Shown here: piece by piece, positions 12,091 through 24,031 of the stretch
Position numbering within the stretch: the first letter of the stretch is position 1
How the letters are laid out: every line of letters begins with the position of its first letter
Source of the DNA: Progne subis subis
Taxonomy: Eukaryota; Chordata; Aves; Passeriformes; Hirundinidae
Reading direction: 5' to 3'
DNA length: 64,000 bases
Assembly (NCBI GenBank): GCA_022316685.1
Contig: JAKJHU010000030.1
Span: 16,324,018 to 16,388,017 of the forward strand
Made by a program: the position numbers and the translations under genes
The notes under the pieces: generated by a model
The model's database searches: none
What the model saw: the letters and a program-made list of their open reading frames with translations, nothing else
What the model was told of the DNA's origin: nothing

Positions 12091-15000
12091 TCTAAAAGCA
12101 TGATAATACCCATTTAATAAAGCTGTAGTGAAATATCCTTCCAGTGATGTGGCTGCTCTGTAAATGCCTGTCAGTATTGACTTCTGTTTCACCTCTGCAC
12201 AAGTCTTTGGATTATAAAATAATTTTAAAATACACAGAAGTTTTCATTTTCTGCTTATACTGAATTAGGTTCTTTATTAGAACAAGAAAATAATGTCATC
12301 CTTAAATCTGGAGGGGTTTTTTTATTTTTAATCCATTCTAGAGTTTTGATGTAGAATAATTTCCAGTCTCTTTTTGTGCCTTAAGTTACCCCTACAGCAG
12401 TCTTTCTTTCATGCTTTCCAGACAGCTAGGTTTTACTTCCATCAGGACTTATGATTTCTCAAGCCTTCTTCATTTCAACAGGATTTTGTCTAAATCTGTG
12501 GACCTTTTCCTGTATGTTTCATCCCAGATAGGAGTGAATTTGATATAATGCAATAGACGTCCTAACATTTCTTCTGTATCTGAGAATAAGTGGCTGTTTT
12601 AATATTTTTCACCTTGGTAATTATAGATATTAAGATGTGTTTAAGGTAGGTAAACCTAGTGACCAGGCAGAGGAAGCGAGGAGCTTGTTTTACACTTGGG
12701 TGTGTAGCAATGTTGCAGGAAATGAGAGAGAAGACACATACACACATGAACCACTCCACAAGCTGTGATGTGCATGATGTGCCTGATGTGGGACGGAGAG
12801 CTCAGCTCTCTGAAGGATGGAGTGTTAAGCGGGGAGCTGGAGACCAGGAATCTGATTCACAGATCAGAAGCAGCTGTCTTCATTATCTCTGTGCTCCTCC
12901 TTTACTGGCTCCAAGGAAGCCACAACTTCTGTATGCCAAAATGACTGATGAGAAAAGACTCCAGCTCCCTCTCCCCCATACAAATGGATTGAAACAGTTT
13001 GCAGTGTGCCATCAGCTAATGAGGAGAGAAAACTGTCTTGAACCATTAAATGACAATATTAGGGCTGACTTTATAAAATCTGAGTTTTGAGGAGACAAAA
13101 TTCAAATGCAATCATCATTGGTCTATCTGCCCTTATTTTGTAAATGTGACATTTTAGTTCAGCAGTAATTTTCTCTCTGTTTTTGGGTTGTTTTTTTTTT
13201 TCATTTTCCAGAACAGACAAACATTTATTTTTCCAGTGCTCTAGATGTTACAGACAGGTTTTTCCAGATTGTCCTCACAAGAACTACCAGGACCCCCTTC
13301 TTTTGTTGTTTAATTCTGTCATCTGTATCATTATTCTCTGCTTTTTGCTCTGCCCCAGATTTACAGTGTTGCCAGACTTGCGTATGTCTGCAAAATATTC
13401 CTATCTGATGAAGACTGAGTTACTTTCATTATTTTTATGTTAAAACTCATTCAATTTGCACAGAACAGTGACTGTGGAAATAAGCATCCTTTTGTTTAAT
13501 GAGTCAGCATTAGGCCTTTATATATTTAGTTGCTCTGCGTTTGAAGATAATGAAGAAAAGTATATCATGAAGACAATCTTGACTTCCTTAGGGATAGGGG
13601 GCTCTGAAAAATTAATTTGATACAGAGTACAACATTCATTACAGAATGAACTATACCTTTTCAGACTTTGGCAAAGTTGGAGGAATTAATTTATTTTTAA
13701 TCTTTATTACATGGCTCAGACATCTAGTACTTAATGCCACTTCCTTCCCATGACAGCTGCACAGGAATAATTAAACATACCAGAAATACACAGAAATACA
13801 TACACAAATTCACTGAAAACAAATGGAGTAAGAGTTGTTTTCACTCTTAATATAGTCTCTTGCTTCATGATGTGATAAGGTGACATGATACTCCCTCACT
13901 GTTTCTCTCTTTGTGGGGTTAATTGTTTTTAGTATGGATTCTGTGTATCAACAACACCTTTAGCTGATTATCCTGTAATCAAATGGAATTTGTTGTTGTT
14001 ATTGCAAAGCCTACCTTTTTCATGGTAGACACCTTTCCTGCAAGCTCAGGTGAGCATCAGCATGAGGAAGAGTTCCCAGAATGTAGTGCATTGCACCAAA
14101 CGAAAATACACAAGGAAATTTGGGCATCTCTGGTACACTGGACACAGAGGCAGAGCTAGAAGAAGCCATTTGCAAAGAAGGTAACTTATTGCCTGGAAAG
14201 GTTTGTTAGCACATTTCAAGTCAGTGTGAAATTGTGATTCACCTTCATTAGCTTGTGCCCAGAGGGGAACTCAGCATTGCTGAACCACAGTGGTGTTATC
14301 CTTGTAGGGATATGTGTCTGCATTGCACAAAGGTGTGACTTGCTAGACTAGAAACCACAGGCTATGACAGGCCAAAATCTCAGGTTATATCTCATTCTAA
14401 TCAAAAGTATGATGGAAGTGCACGCAGACATACCCAACTGAGCTTTCAACACTTCCATTTGCCTTCAGAATAAGATCCAGCCCAAATTCTGTGGGATTTG
14501 GATAGACCTTCCCTCCAAAGTCTCAAGAGCAAGACTTTTCCTGCAAAATTTACAGTGGGAGGTGCAATGCTTCTTTCCTGGAAAGTCTCCAGCCAAAATG
14601 TGCAGACTCTAAAGATCACAGATAGGCTCATGGATGCAAATATGAACCTCTCAAAAATGTGATACTGCTCCTAATAAGTTCAGGCTCACCTCTAATTCAG
14701 ATGAAAGCTTCACCTTAGGGTGTTTATCCAAATTACATTCCAGTGACAGTTATTCAATGTCATAAGAGTTTTAAATTTGCTTTTTATATTGAAAAAAGGA
14801 GCAAATATCTCTTTTGCATATACTTTTATGTTAGCAAGAATCTTCAAGATAACACTGCTAACTATTGCAGCACCAGTTCAAAGCCCAGCTGACAGCCCAC
14901 ATACAAACACAGAAAAGCTGTAGCCTTTTGAAAATAAATGGCAATGTAAACAGACAAGGCAAACACAGTTGTGTGAGTGGAGCATAGCAAAGATGTGACC

Positions 15001-15933
15001 TGCAGGGCCATATTGGACAGGAACAGAAAGGGTGAGACTCTAGGAACAAAGTCCATGGAAGTCAAAGTGTTTGGACACAGTGTTGGATGATGTTAGGATT
15101 ATAGCCCAGTTGGACCTAGAAAAAATGGAGTGCCCAATATTTACTCCACTCTTTCAAAGCTGAGAAGCATAATGGCTTTAGAATTTCTTTTTTCTTCATT
15201 TGTTCTCTTTAGGCAAGCCAGAAGGTATGTCAGCATATGACAGTAAAAGAGACAGCAAGCCAGTTGGTGTACACCAGTGGGCGCAAGTCAATGCATTTCT
15301 GTTGATTTCTACTTTGTTACCCAAAACTGCGTGTCCCAAGATTCTCAGTCAACAAATCCATAACACCAGCAAATCAGGTGTTATGAAATTTCAGGTTTCA
15401 GTATCACCAGCTGAAACTGATAACTCCTTCAGCTCCAAGAACATTTAGGGGCTTTTCACCTTGCTACTTGCATTTGAAGTTTTATGATCTATTTGAGCTA
15501 TATTGTCAAGCTCTTTTCCATAGAAAACCCCAAAGTAAAAACCTGAACCATATTTAGAAATGTGAGATTCTTACCTCTGCAGAATTTCAGCATCCTGGCC
15601 TTGAAGAGAAAATTGAAATGGCACAAAGTGGACAAATAGCAGCTGCTCTGGTGAGGCCGAGGAGTAGAGTAAAGCAGTAACAGCCGTGGAAGGTTCTTCA
15701 TTGAGTAGAAATAGAGCAGGAAGATCATAGCTTTGGCTTTGGCACCAGGAGCTCTTTAGGAGTTCTCTGATGTCCTAAGGCTGAATCAGCTGTCCATGTG
15801 AGTAACCAACTCCTTCTTCCCAAACACCTTCCTTAATCCACTTCCTTTGTTGAAACATATGATTTGGCACAAGTTTTTCAAGAAAACTGGAGAAAACTTC
15901 ACATACAATTTAGAGATTTTTTTGCCTTTCCTG

Positions 15934-15984
15934 GTTTTTTTTTTTGTTTTTTTGTTTGTTTGTTTGTTTGTTTGGGGTTTTTTT
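15934..15984 (+). repeat. T-rich tract with (GTTT)n
   Basis: A T run passes into five or more TTTG units and then GGGG and a seven-base T run. It is a simple repeat; the minus-strand frame across it is lysine/glutamine/threonine-rich for this reason. Confidence 0.9.
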
Positions 15985-17008
15985 GCTGGGAAACAAGGTT
16001 TATGCTAACTTTTTGAATGCATTTTGATGAAATTTCTATGATTCTATGAATTTGTACTTCTTCACCCAAATCTGATAGTAGGGTAGAGTTCTTAATGGAA
16101 ATTACTTTAACAAGAGGACTGTACAAAACATATATTGAGGTTGCTTGTAGCCTGGAAAAACACTTTTTCAGTCCACCACCTTCAGAGGAACATGGAATTT
16201 ACTTCAGCTTGGTTTTTAAAGAGTTGACTGCTCAGTCACCCACGCAGATCTTGATGATTTGTAACATATGATGTATTTTCCAGAAAGAAAAAATTAAATG
16301 GAGAAAAAAGTATCATGGCTCAATCAAAGGCCACTTCATTGTTCTGCTGCTTGTGGAATTTTGAACTACCATCTTCCACATATAACTATCAGCAGAATGC
16401 TAAAATATCCAGCTATGAGACACACGAATTTTCTCCTAACTGCTTGAGTTCTCTTGCAGAATGAAAGGGCAAAATTAACATCTTCATGAGCCTTCTGAGA
16501 CCTAAGATACATAGGCAATAAAAAAGATCATTGCGGGGTAACAGAAATGAAGCATTTGTCTACTCAGAAATCACTTTATTCTTCAGTGCAGCAATTTCAC
16601 TTGGGATCAGGTGCCCCAGGCCATGTGATTGCTGTGTAAAAAGTAACTCCACACCTTATGAAAGCATGTAACCTTAGATGACAAATGGGAAATTATTACA
16701 CAATAATTATATGCTCTTGCATATAATTGCTGTTACCTGACCTGATTGCTGGTACCTATCATCCCAAAGTATATCTTCTAAGACTCTTATCATGTGTCTC
16801 ACACTGTAACAGTCCCTCCAATAGTGCCCTCCCTTTAAAACCTGCAATGTGAGGATTTTCACTGGCCCTCCTCCATAGACTCTCTTTGAAGCATCTCAAA
16901 GCACTTGCAGAAAACCCTAATGCCTGCAAGCTATGAACTGAGTGCAAAGGACACAACTGAGGTTCCAAAGATCTATCTCCATATCTTGTCCTTCCTCTCT
17001 AACATTGA

Positions 17009-17025
17009 ATATATATATATATATA
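17009..17025 (+). repeat. Short (AT)n microsatellite
   Basis: About eight uninterrupted AT units. Confidence 0.9.
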
Positions 17026-17585
17026 GTGCTTCTGTTTGAGCTTTCTCGGCTAGGCCTGTCCTCCAGGACAGAGAATTATCTTTTATTACATGACATTTCT
17101 AGTACCTAGAATGACACTGTCCGAAACTCAATTATACACACAATTCTTGGTTGTGCTGTGGAAAAGGAATAGTAACAAACTCACTGCTCTTTGGAGCTGC
17201 ACCTTTTTATGTCAGAGGGGCTCATCATCACTATCTGATTAAAGTGAGCTGCTGTTAATCAGTGGCACTGAAGTTGTTGAGGGAGTAGTGCTGACATGGG
17301 GAAAGAAAGAGATTAAATATCATTAGCCATTCTGTTATGATATCAGAACAGGTTCTCTGCCCAAGCCAGGTTAACTCCCACTTTCCGATTGATGCACTGG
17401 AGGATATTTTCTGAAGGATTCAGCTATGTGGCTTTCTTTCACTACAACTCTTCCTCCTTGTGTGAGTGCTTTTCTTGCCAGTGTAATATGTCTAGTCAAG
17501 ACATGCAGAAACAACTGGCACATTTTTCACATGCACAATCTATTTCAAAATACTTCCAAGTATTTTGAATTCTTATTAATTTCAT

Positions 17586-17651
17586 GGGGGGAGGGTGGGG
17601 GGGTGGGTGATGTGGTTGGTTTTTTTGGGTTGTTGTTTTTTTGGGTTTTTT
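17586..17651 (+). repeat. G-rich run with quadruplex pattern, then G/T-rich tract
   Basis: Four G runs of 6, 3, 7 and 3 bases, separated by single bases, occupy 17586-17607. They are followed by TTGG and T7/GGG words to about 17651. This fits the usual four-run, short-loop pattern for an intramolecular G-quadruplex on the plus strand. It lies in otherwise AT-rich DNA with no gene beside it. Confidence 0.85.
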
Positions 17652-20600
17652 CCCTTCCATTTAATGAGCTGGGCTTATTCTGATCTTCCAAAGGTCAAGG
17701 AAGGAGTGATGTTTGGGGCATTTGCCCTTATTACATCCTAGCATTTTATTAGGGAGATCCTTTAAGAAACATGGACTTCAGCTCAAAGGATCCAGCTAGG
17801 GTCAGGGCCCTGTTGTGCTAGACTCCATATATGCAGAGTAATTACAGTTCCCATCTTTCAGAAATTGCAATGGAGTACAAAAAATAAACAGTCATGGGTG
17901 GGAAGAGGTTCAACACAATAAGGAGTACTGGAGTATTTTGTAGTTATATAGCACGTCAGAGTCCTAATCCAAACCAATCCAATGTTTTGAATGCAAGAGA
18001 GCTCACTCAGTTCTCCCCATGTGCCACAGTGGAGTGGCTTTTCTCAAACCTAAACCAACCCTGTGCCACTTAGCAGTGGCAGAGCAGGGAACAGCTGGAT
18101 GCCACTGTTGGTACTGTGTTCGCAGAAGGGCTCGAGGGCAAACCAGTCTTCTTCGGATTGCTGTTTTGATAAAGAACATCACTTATCCATTACATCTGTG
18201 CTTCTTGTTCTTGGTAGTTAAACAACATGTAATCCAATTATTTTACACATAAGCATCTGAGTATGTACATATACTATGTATTTAATGGAACTGGTGTTAC
18301 ATTTAACCAGAGTCATGTGTGATCTTTAAGTTCCTATTTGCTTAGTTCCTACATTATTTCTTTCTTTGCAATCTGTGTTGGATCTTATGTTAAAAGAGCA
18401 TGATGGAAGCAATAAAATTCACCAAGGAGATCAAGCTGGCAATAAATAAGAAGCCAAGACATGAGCTGAAGACAGTGATTAATTTTGGCAATATAATGAA
18501 ATGGCATTGAATTGAAGGAGCCTGTAAACACATTCTGAGAGTTTTCCAGCCTCCGTACTTTGGAACTTCATTTCTAATTTTTCAGAATACTTTCTAAATG
18601 CTGAGGCGTATCCTACAAGTGTTTGTGTCCTCTCATCTTTTGTTGCCTGAGGTCCAGCAGGGATTTTTTTACTGTTATTCATCAGATATTGGCATTTAAT
18701 GAATACTGTGAACACAAATAGACAAATCTTCACTGAAATCTAGTTAACTTTATAGTAAAGCCAGAGAAGTTCTGGTGATTTACATCAGCTGATAATCTGA
18801 GACTTTGAGTTCCAATGTATTTTATGTCATCTAGAAGCTGTGACAGTCTTTTCTGGATACATGCCTGGTCCAGTGTGGTCATGTCACAATGTGGTGCAAT
18901 GCTGTCTTCCTCACACATAGCAAGTGGCTTTATAGAACATGAATTTTCCCTATTTACCCTTCGAGAACTAGATTGCATGAGAGATCAAAACATATTAAAC
19001 TTTAAACCCACATTTCTCTTTTGTAGGGTAAGAGTCCACTCTTACATAAGAATGGGGTGTGTAAGGACACCAAATTAAATCCAAAGCAGCATAATTAATC
19101 TTTCACTGCACCCCATTCTGCACCAGGCAGCACCATTTTATTTTTAACATTTCTAGGCAAGAGAGAAACCTAATAATAGATTCCACAAGAAGTGCTGGAA
19201 TGTGGACTCCCTGTGTAATCTAGACCTTTGAGCTCTGTCTCAGCCATGATGCCTTTAAAACCCTCTGTTCCACTGGGCAGAGATTGACTTATTACTCCTA
19301 CAAATTGTACACATACGTTAGCATATGAGAAAACATGCCCTTGCCACTGTTAATTCATCTGCCCTCCCCATTCCACTCCCGCGTCACCCACTCACTTTTC
19401 AGATTAAAAGTGCTTTGGGGGAAGAGAAAATATTATCTCTCAGGGGCAGATTGGTGGGGGAAGGAGCCAAAGGATGCTGCAGCCTCACCCCAGACTGCCT
19501 GGGGGAAGAACCATGTCTGTTCTAGCCTTGCGGCTGAAAACTACTCCCACCTTCCCTATCTACCCCTTCTGGTTTATATGTCTGTATGGCCTGCTCTAAT
19601 GATGGAGATCTGGCATCAGAATGTTAACGCTTACAATTACTCTTTTTTTTTAAAACATTTTCTCCTTCTTTGAGGGAAAGAGTATTTAGTAGCTAGAAAT
19701 TATTACAGTGCTGGTTCTGAAAATATTTATAGTTGTAACTATGGCCTTTGCTGTCACAGTGGATTTTTATGACACTTCCTTGGCTAAGCCAAAGGCTGTG
19801 AGGCAATTAGGGCTCTTGACCAAGCAGATAACATCCTGTGTTTTTGTTTGTTCTGTATTGTTGAGAGTCATCACTTACAATAGTAAGGAGATACAAAGGT
19901 TAGAGCAGTGATGATGATCTTTTTAGGTAAAACAGTAGTCATTTCAAAGGTGTCAGTGTTGGAAGAAAAACACATAATCTCTGAAAAATATTTCATATAT
20001 TTTCAGCAGCTGGAATTCTTTAAAGTGCAGCATGGGCATTTGGGTCTGTATCTTTCCTCAGTGGTGCTGTGCCTTCAGACCTGGGACCCTACTCACAATG
20101 ATTAGGAGGATCATGACCTGCCATCCAGCCAGGGAATATGCTCACAGAGAGTGCTAAAACTGGCAGACCAGATCAGACCAGAGACATTCTGTCAGCAATG
20201 ACCAGCACCAAAGATGCTTTAGAAATTCTTTCCCACCCTGGTCCCCCCACAAGCATTTTGGTACACCAAGAAAATATTTGAAATTCTCTTTGGTAGACAG
20301 AGACAAGATGGCACAGAACTGATGTGAAATATATGCCACATAACATAAAATTCCAATAAAATTTCTTGTCTCCTAATTCTATACAATCTTGACATTCAGA
20401 CATTGCTTCCCAACAGTTACACTAAAACCTTCATAGCTTTTAGAAGCATTCCTACTTACTGCCTAGTATCAATTTGCACTGGAATTTCCATAGATTTGGA
20501 TTTTTCTTCTTGAGTGAAATTTGGAGCTTTTGATTTAGTTTGGCACCACAAAAATGAGTATTTGAGTTAAATAAGCCCCCCAATATGCAAATTCAGAATC

Positions 20601-22257
20601 AAGTAACCACAGCATAATAAGTTCCCAAATGTCAGTTGAACTGCAGTGACTGCCCACGTATTCAATCACAGCCTTGGGCAAAGGTGCAGCAACTTGTTAA
20701 AACAGAAGTTTAAGTGTATAATCTGAGCCCACAAAAACCTTCAGAGGAAAACAACAGTGTGAGACAAGACTACCAACACAAACCTCTGAGTGATTAGTCA
20801 GTGGAGGTAACATGATTTTAACAGAGAAATCTCATCCCCTCCAGACTTTTTCATTATTTTTCCCAGAAGAGGATTATTTTAGGGTGGACTGAAAAATTTA
20901 CATAGAACCATAAATATGTTATTTTTACCATCAACTTTATTATTACCTTATATTTGTCAACACCTATAGATACTGCTGTGCATGCTGTACATAAACAAAC
21001 AAAACAAAACAAAAAAGCCACAGTCCTTCCTCTGAACCACACACAGCTCTTTTCTGGCAAGCAGTGGGGAAAGATGCTACAGGAAAAAGAAAGGGGAAAA
21101 CAGAAATCATGAGCAGAGCTGCCAAATTCCAGTGCCAGACTCCTTTCTGTATTTTCTGTCCTGATCAAGGCAGACCATCTGCAAACAGGCACATCAGAGA
21201 TGGCTCTCTGGAAGGTTTGGAGGAAGATATTTAGCTCTAGGCTGGTGGAGGGGTGAGGATAGGAAGTCGGTAGTACCACATCTTGTTTACTCAGAACATC
21301 TGCTGACACTGGAGGATACTGTGTCCTGTGGGATGCAGAGCAGAGACAAAGATGAAGGGGTGCCTGGGACTGCTACCATTGGAACTTGGAAAGTAATTTA
21401 GAAATAAAGGGTCTTACTTAGTCACACCTACATTGTCAATTTTTATCATGCCTCCTCTCCTCCTCTGACTTTCAATGAATTAGAGTGACAACTCAGAGCA
21501 ACTCCTGGGCGCCAAAGCTGGAAGAACCGGTCACTGAGCAAATGAAGCCTCTTCAAATAGAATTTGTGACCAAAAGTGACGTTTTACTGATGTTCATGTT
21601 GAAACAGAATAATTGGCATGCCTTCAATGGCTTGTCTGATAGAAACTCAGAACTAATACGGGTCCAGACTCAGTCTTGCAAGAGTCTTCCTCAGTGCTGT
21701 TCTCAATAGATGCTGTGTAGTGTTCAAGGCAGTTCAGTGTCCACATGTCCTCTTGCCTCAACAGTTCCTCAGTTATCCATATCTACTTTTTCCTATGTGT
21801 GAAATAGATAAATCCATCTAAGATATCTGTTGCATTTTTAATGCACCCATTGGTGGAGGATTTATTCCAGATGAAATGGCCTGCCTATCCATAATAATCT
21901 GATCTAACATCCACTCACAAAGGTTTTATCAGTCTGAATATAGCCAAGACTGAACACGGTTTGGTTTAACTCAACTCACTCTTTTTTTCTGGGATATATT
22001 CACGGTGTTTCACTTCTAATTGATATCTTCAAGGAAAGCTCTACTGTTTAAACAAAAGCTGTAAAAAATATTAGAGTATAATAATTGAATGTCACACCAG
22101 GATTATATGCACGTAGAAAAAATGTTGTGGCCTTTGTGAACCAGACTTCCAATACTGACTATCAGCACACAGTCCCTGCATCCTAGGACACAGGAAAAGA
22201 TAACTTGCCTCAATTTGATTTCTGATTTTGACTTCTGATTTGTGCAAGCTGATGAGA

Positions 22258-23215
22258 CTTCAGAGGGATCTAGATGTCACTCCACACTGTAGTAGAACAC
22301 GCCCTTCTCTGGCTCTCTTGTAGGCCCCCTTTAGGTACTTCAAGGTACTATAAGGTCTCCTCAGAGCCTTCTCTTCTCCAGGCTGAACAGCCCCAACTGC
22401 TTCACTCTGTCTTCACAGGAGAGGTGTTTCACCCCCCCTGATCATCTTTGTGGCCCACTTTCTCATCAACCAACACGCTAGAGTCCTTCTCCTCAAGGCT
22501 ACCCTCAGTTCATACTCAACCCAGCCTATAATTTTGCTTGGAATTGCCCTGAACAAGGGGAAAAAACTTGCTCTTGGCCTTACTGAACATTATGAGCTTC
22601 ACAGGTCCCACCTCTCAAGCCTGTCCAGGTCTCTCTGGATGGCATCCCTTTCATCCAGTGAGTCCACTGCCTCACACAGCTTGGTGTCATCAGCAAACCT
22701 GTTGAGGGTGCACTTGATTCCACTGTCCCTATCACCAACAGAGGTGTTAAACAGCACCAGGCCCAGTACTGACCCCAGAAAAACACTACTCATCATTGGT
22801 CTCCATTTGGGCATCAAGCCATTGACCACAACACTCCAGCTGCAACCATCTATACCATTCCTTATCCACCAAGTGGTCCATCTGTCAAATCCATGTATCT
22901 CCATTTTAGAGACAAGGATGAGACAATAGATGACAAGCAGGACAGTGCTGAATGCTTTGCACAAGTCCAAGCGGATGATGTCTGTTCCCTCACCTACCAC
23001 TGCTGTAAACCTGTGATAGAAGGCAACCAAATTTGTGAGGCACAATTTGGCTGTCACCAATCTCCTCTTTATTTTCCATGTGCCTTGCATTAGTTTCCAG
23101 GAGAACCTGCTCCGTGATCTTTAATAAGCATTTGGGTCAGACTTACTGGCCTATAATTTCCTGGGTCTTACTTATTTCCTTTTCTAAAACTGGGGATTAT
23201 AGCTTATATATCTAT
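22258..23215 (-). mobile_element. CR1 LINE fragment, reverse-transcriptase region, minus strand
   Basis: Read on the minus strand, the open frame 23090-22599 gives recognisable CR1 ORF2 reverse transcriptase. In order it shows CLTNLVAFYHRFTAVVGEG, DLCKAFSTV, the segment around HGFDRWTTWWIRN, VVVNGLMPKW, GSVLGLVLFN, and the catalytic-type motif FADDTKL (a form of the F/YADD box), then DERDAIQRDLDRLERW. The frame then breaks, and the rest (about 22600-22258) continues with CR1 words such as TGTTCAGCCTGGAGAAGAG, shortened by an internal deletion. The copy stops near CTACAAGAGAGCC and lacks the usual 3' tail repeats, so it is cut at both ends. The upstream limit near 23215 is approximate. It is a pseudogene with frameshifts. 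Confidence 0.93.
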
Positions 23216-23977
23216 ATAGCTTCCATAGCTACAAGCAGTCATTCGTAAAACTTTCCACTGTTGGCCTTGTACCCACACAGGTTGTCAGACTTCTTCATTG
23301 TTCCGAAATCTGCAAATCAAAGTTGCCTTCTCCTTATCAAACACATAAGGCATTTCCACTCCCTGTTTTTGAGACCTCCAGCAAAACCAAGAGAATGCAT
23401 CTAGAGAGAGCAGATGGGACGGTATATGAAGAGTTCACCAAAGAGGGTTAAGGTGTGGAAACAGAGGCTGAAGTTAGCATTATTTACACAAATGATTCTG
23501 TGAGGAGTCCAGTATATTGCTACTGAAGAACAGCTGTGTTCAGCTCTTTAATATCTAAGTGATAATTGGGACATGTTTGCACAAAATTGCAGTATTAACC
23601 TAATAAATTCTCTGCCTCCTCTTCTTGCTACTTCTGTAAGAAGACAAGCCTAAGATGGTACAACTTCCTCCTGGAATTCATAATAAAAACAAAGCAGTTC
23701 TAAGTTTGAAATTTCTAGTATTTATGTGACTCTTTTATTAGAAAATCATTAGGCAAATTATGACAGGATGTCAGGGATCACTCTTAGCCTTGCAGGGATT
23801 TCTTCTTACATATTTGGTTCCTTTTTCAGGACTTGAAACACTTCCATCAATCCAATGATGATATTGAAACAGTCTTAAAACTTATTACACACAAATCTTA
23901 GATTTTTGTTTTGAGTGTTTGTCAGTTTATTCAAGAGGGAGGTGCAAGGCACGTGTACCTTAAACCATTTATCATGG

Positions 23978-24031
23978 TATCCAACAAAACCAAGGTGTAT
24001 CACAGTATCCCACAAAACCAAGGTGTTCTCA
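23978..24031 (+). repeat. Two-copy tandem duplication, 28-base period
   Basis: The word TATCCAACAAAACCAAGGTG at 23978 recurs at 24006 with one change (A to C). The spacing is 28 bases. It is a local duplication. Confidence 0.85.

Larger units (their letters stand above)
12091..22257. other. Long noncoding stretch without recognisable gene
   Basis: About 10 kb without a supported gene or CR1 copy. Open frames reach 143 codons (12659-13090, plus) and 151 codons (20854-21309, minus), with translations I do not recognise. Listed separately are a GTTT array at 15934, an AT run at 17009 and the G-rich segment at 17586. A 9-base hairpin (CATAACACC / GGTGTTATG) lies at 15359-15385. The isolated word TTTCTATGATTCTATGAA near 16032-16050 resembles a CR1 tail but lacks the upstream part. 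Confidence 0.55.

Noticed and set aside
12659..13090. 143-codon plus-strand open frame
   Set aside because: Unrecognised translation, no promoter or splice context, and a length reachable by chance in 64 kb.
16032..16050. CR1-like tail word TTTCTATGATTCTATGAA
   Set aside because: No upstream CR1 3' untranslated sequence precedes it, so it is too short to call.
20854..21309. 151-codon minus-strand open frame
   Set aside because: The translation is a mix of hydrophobic and random segments without a motif; probably chance.
22450..22929. 159-codon plus-strand open frame
   Set aside because: It is the antisense shadow of the CR1 reverse transcriptase on the minus strand.
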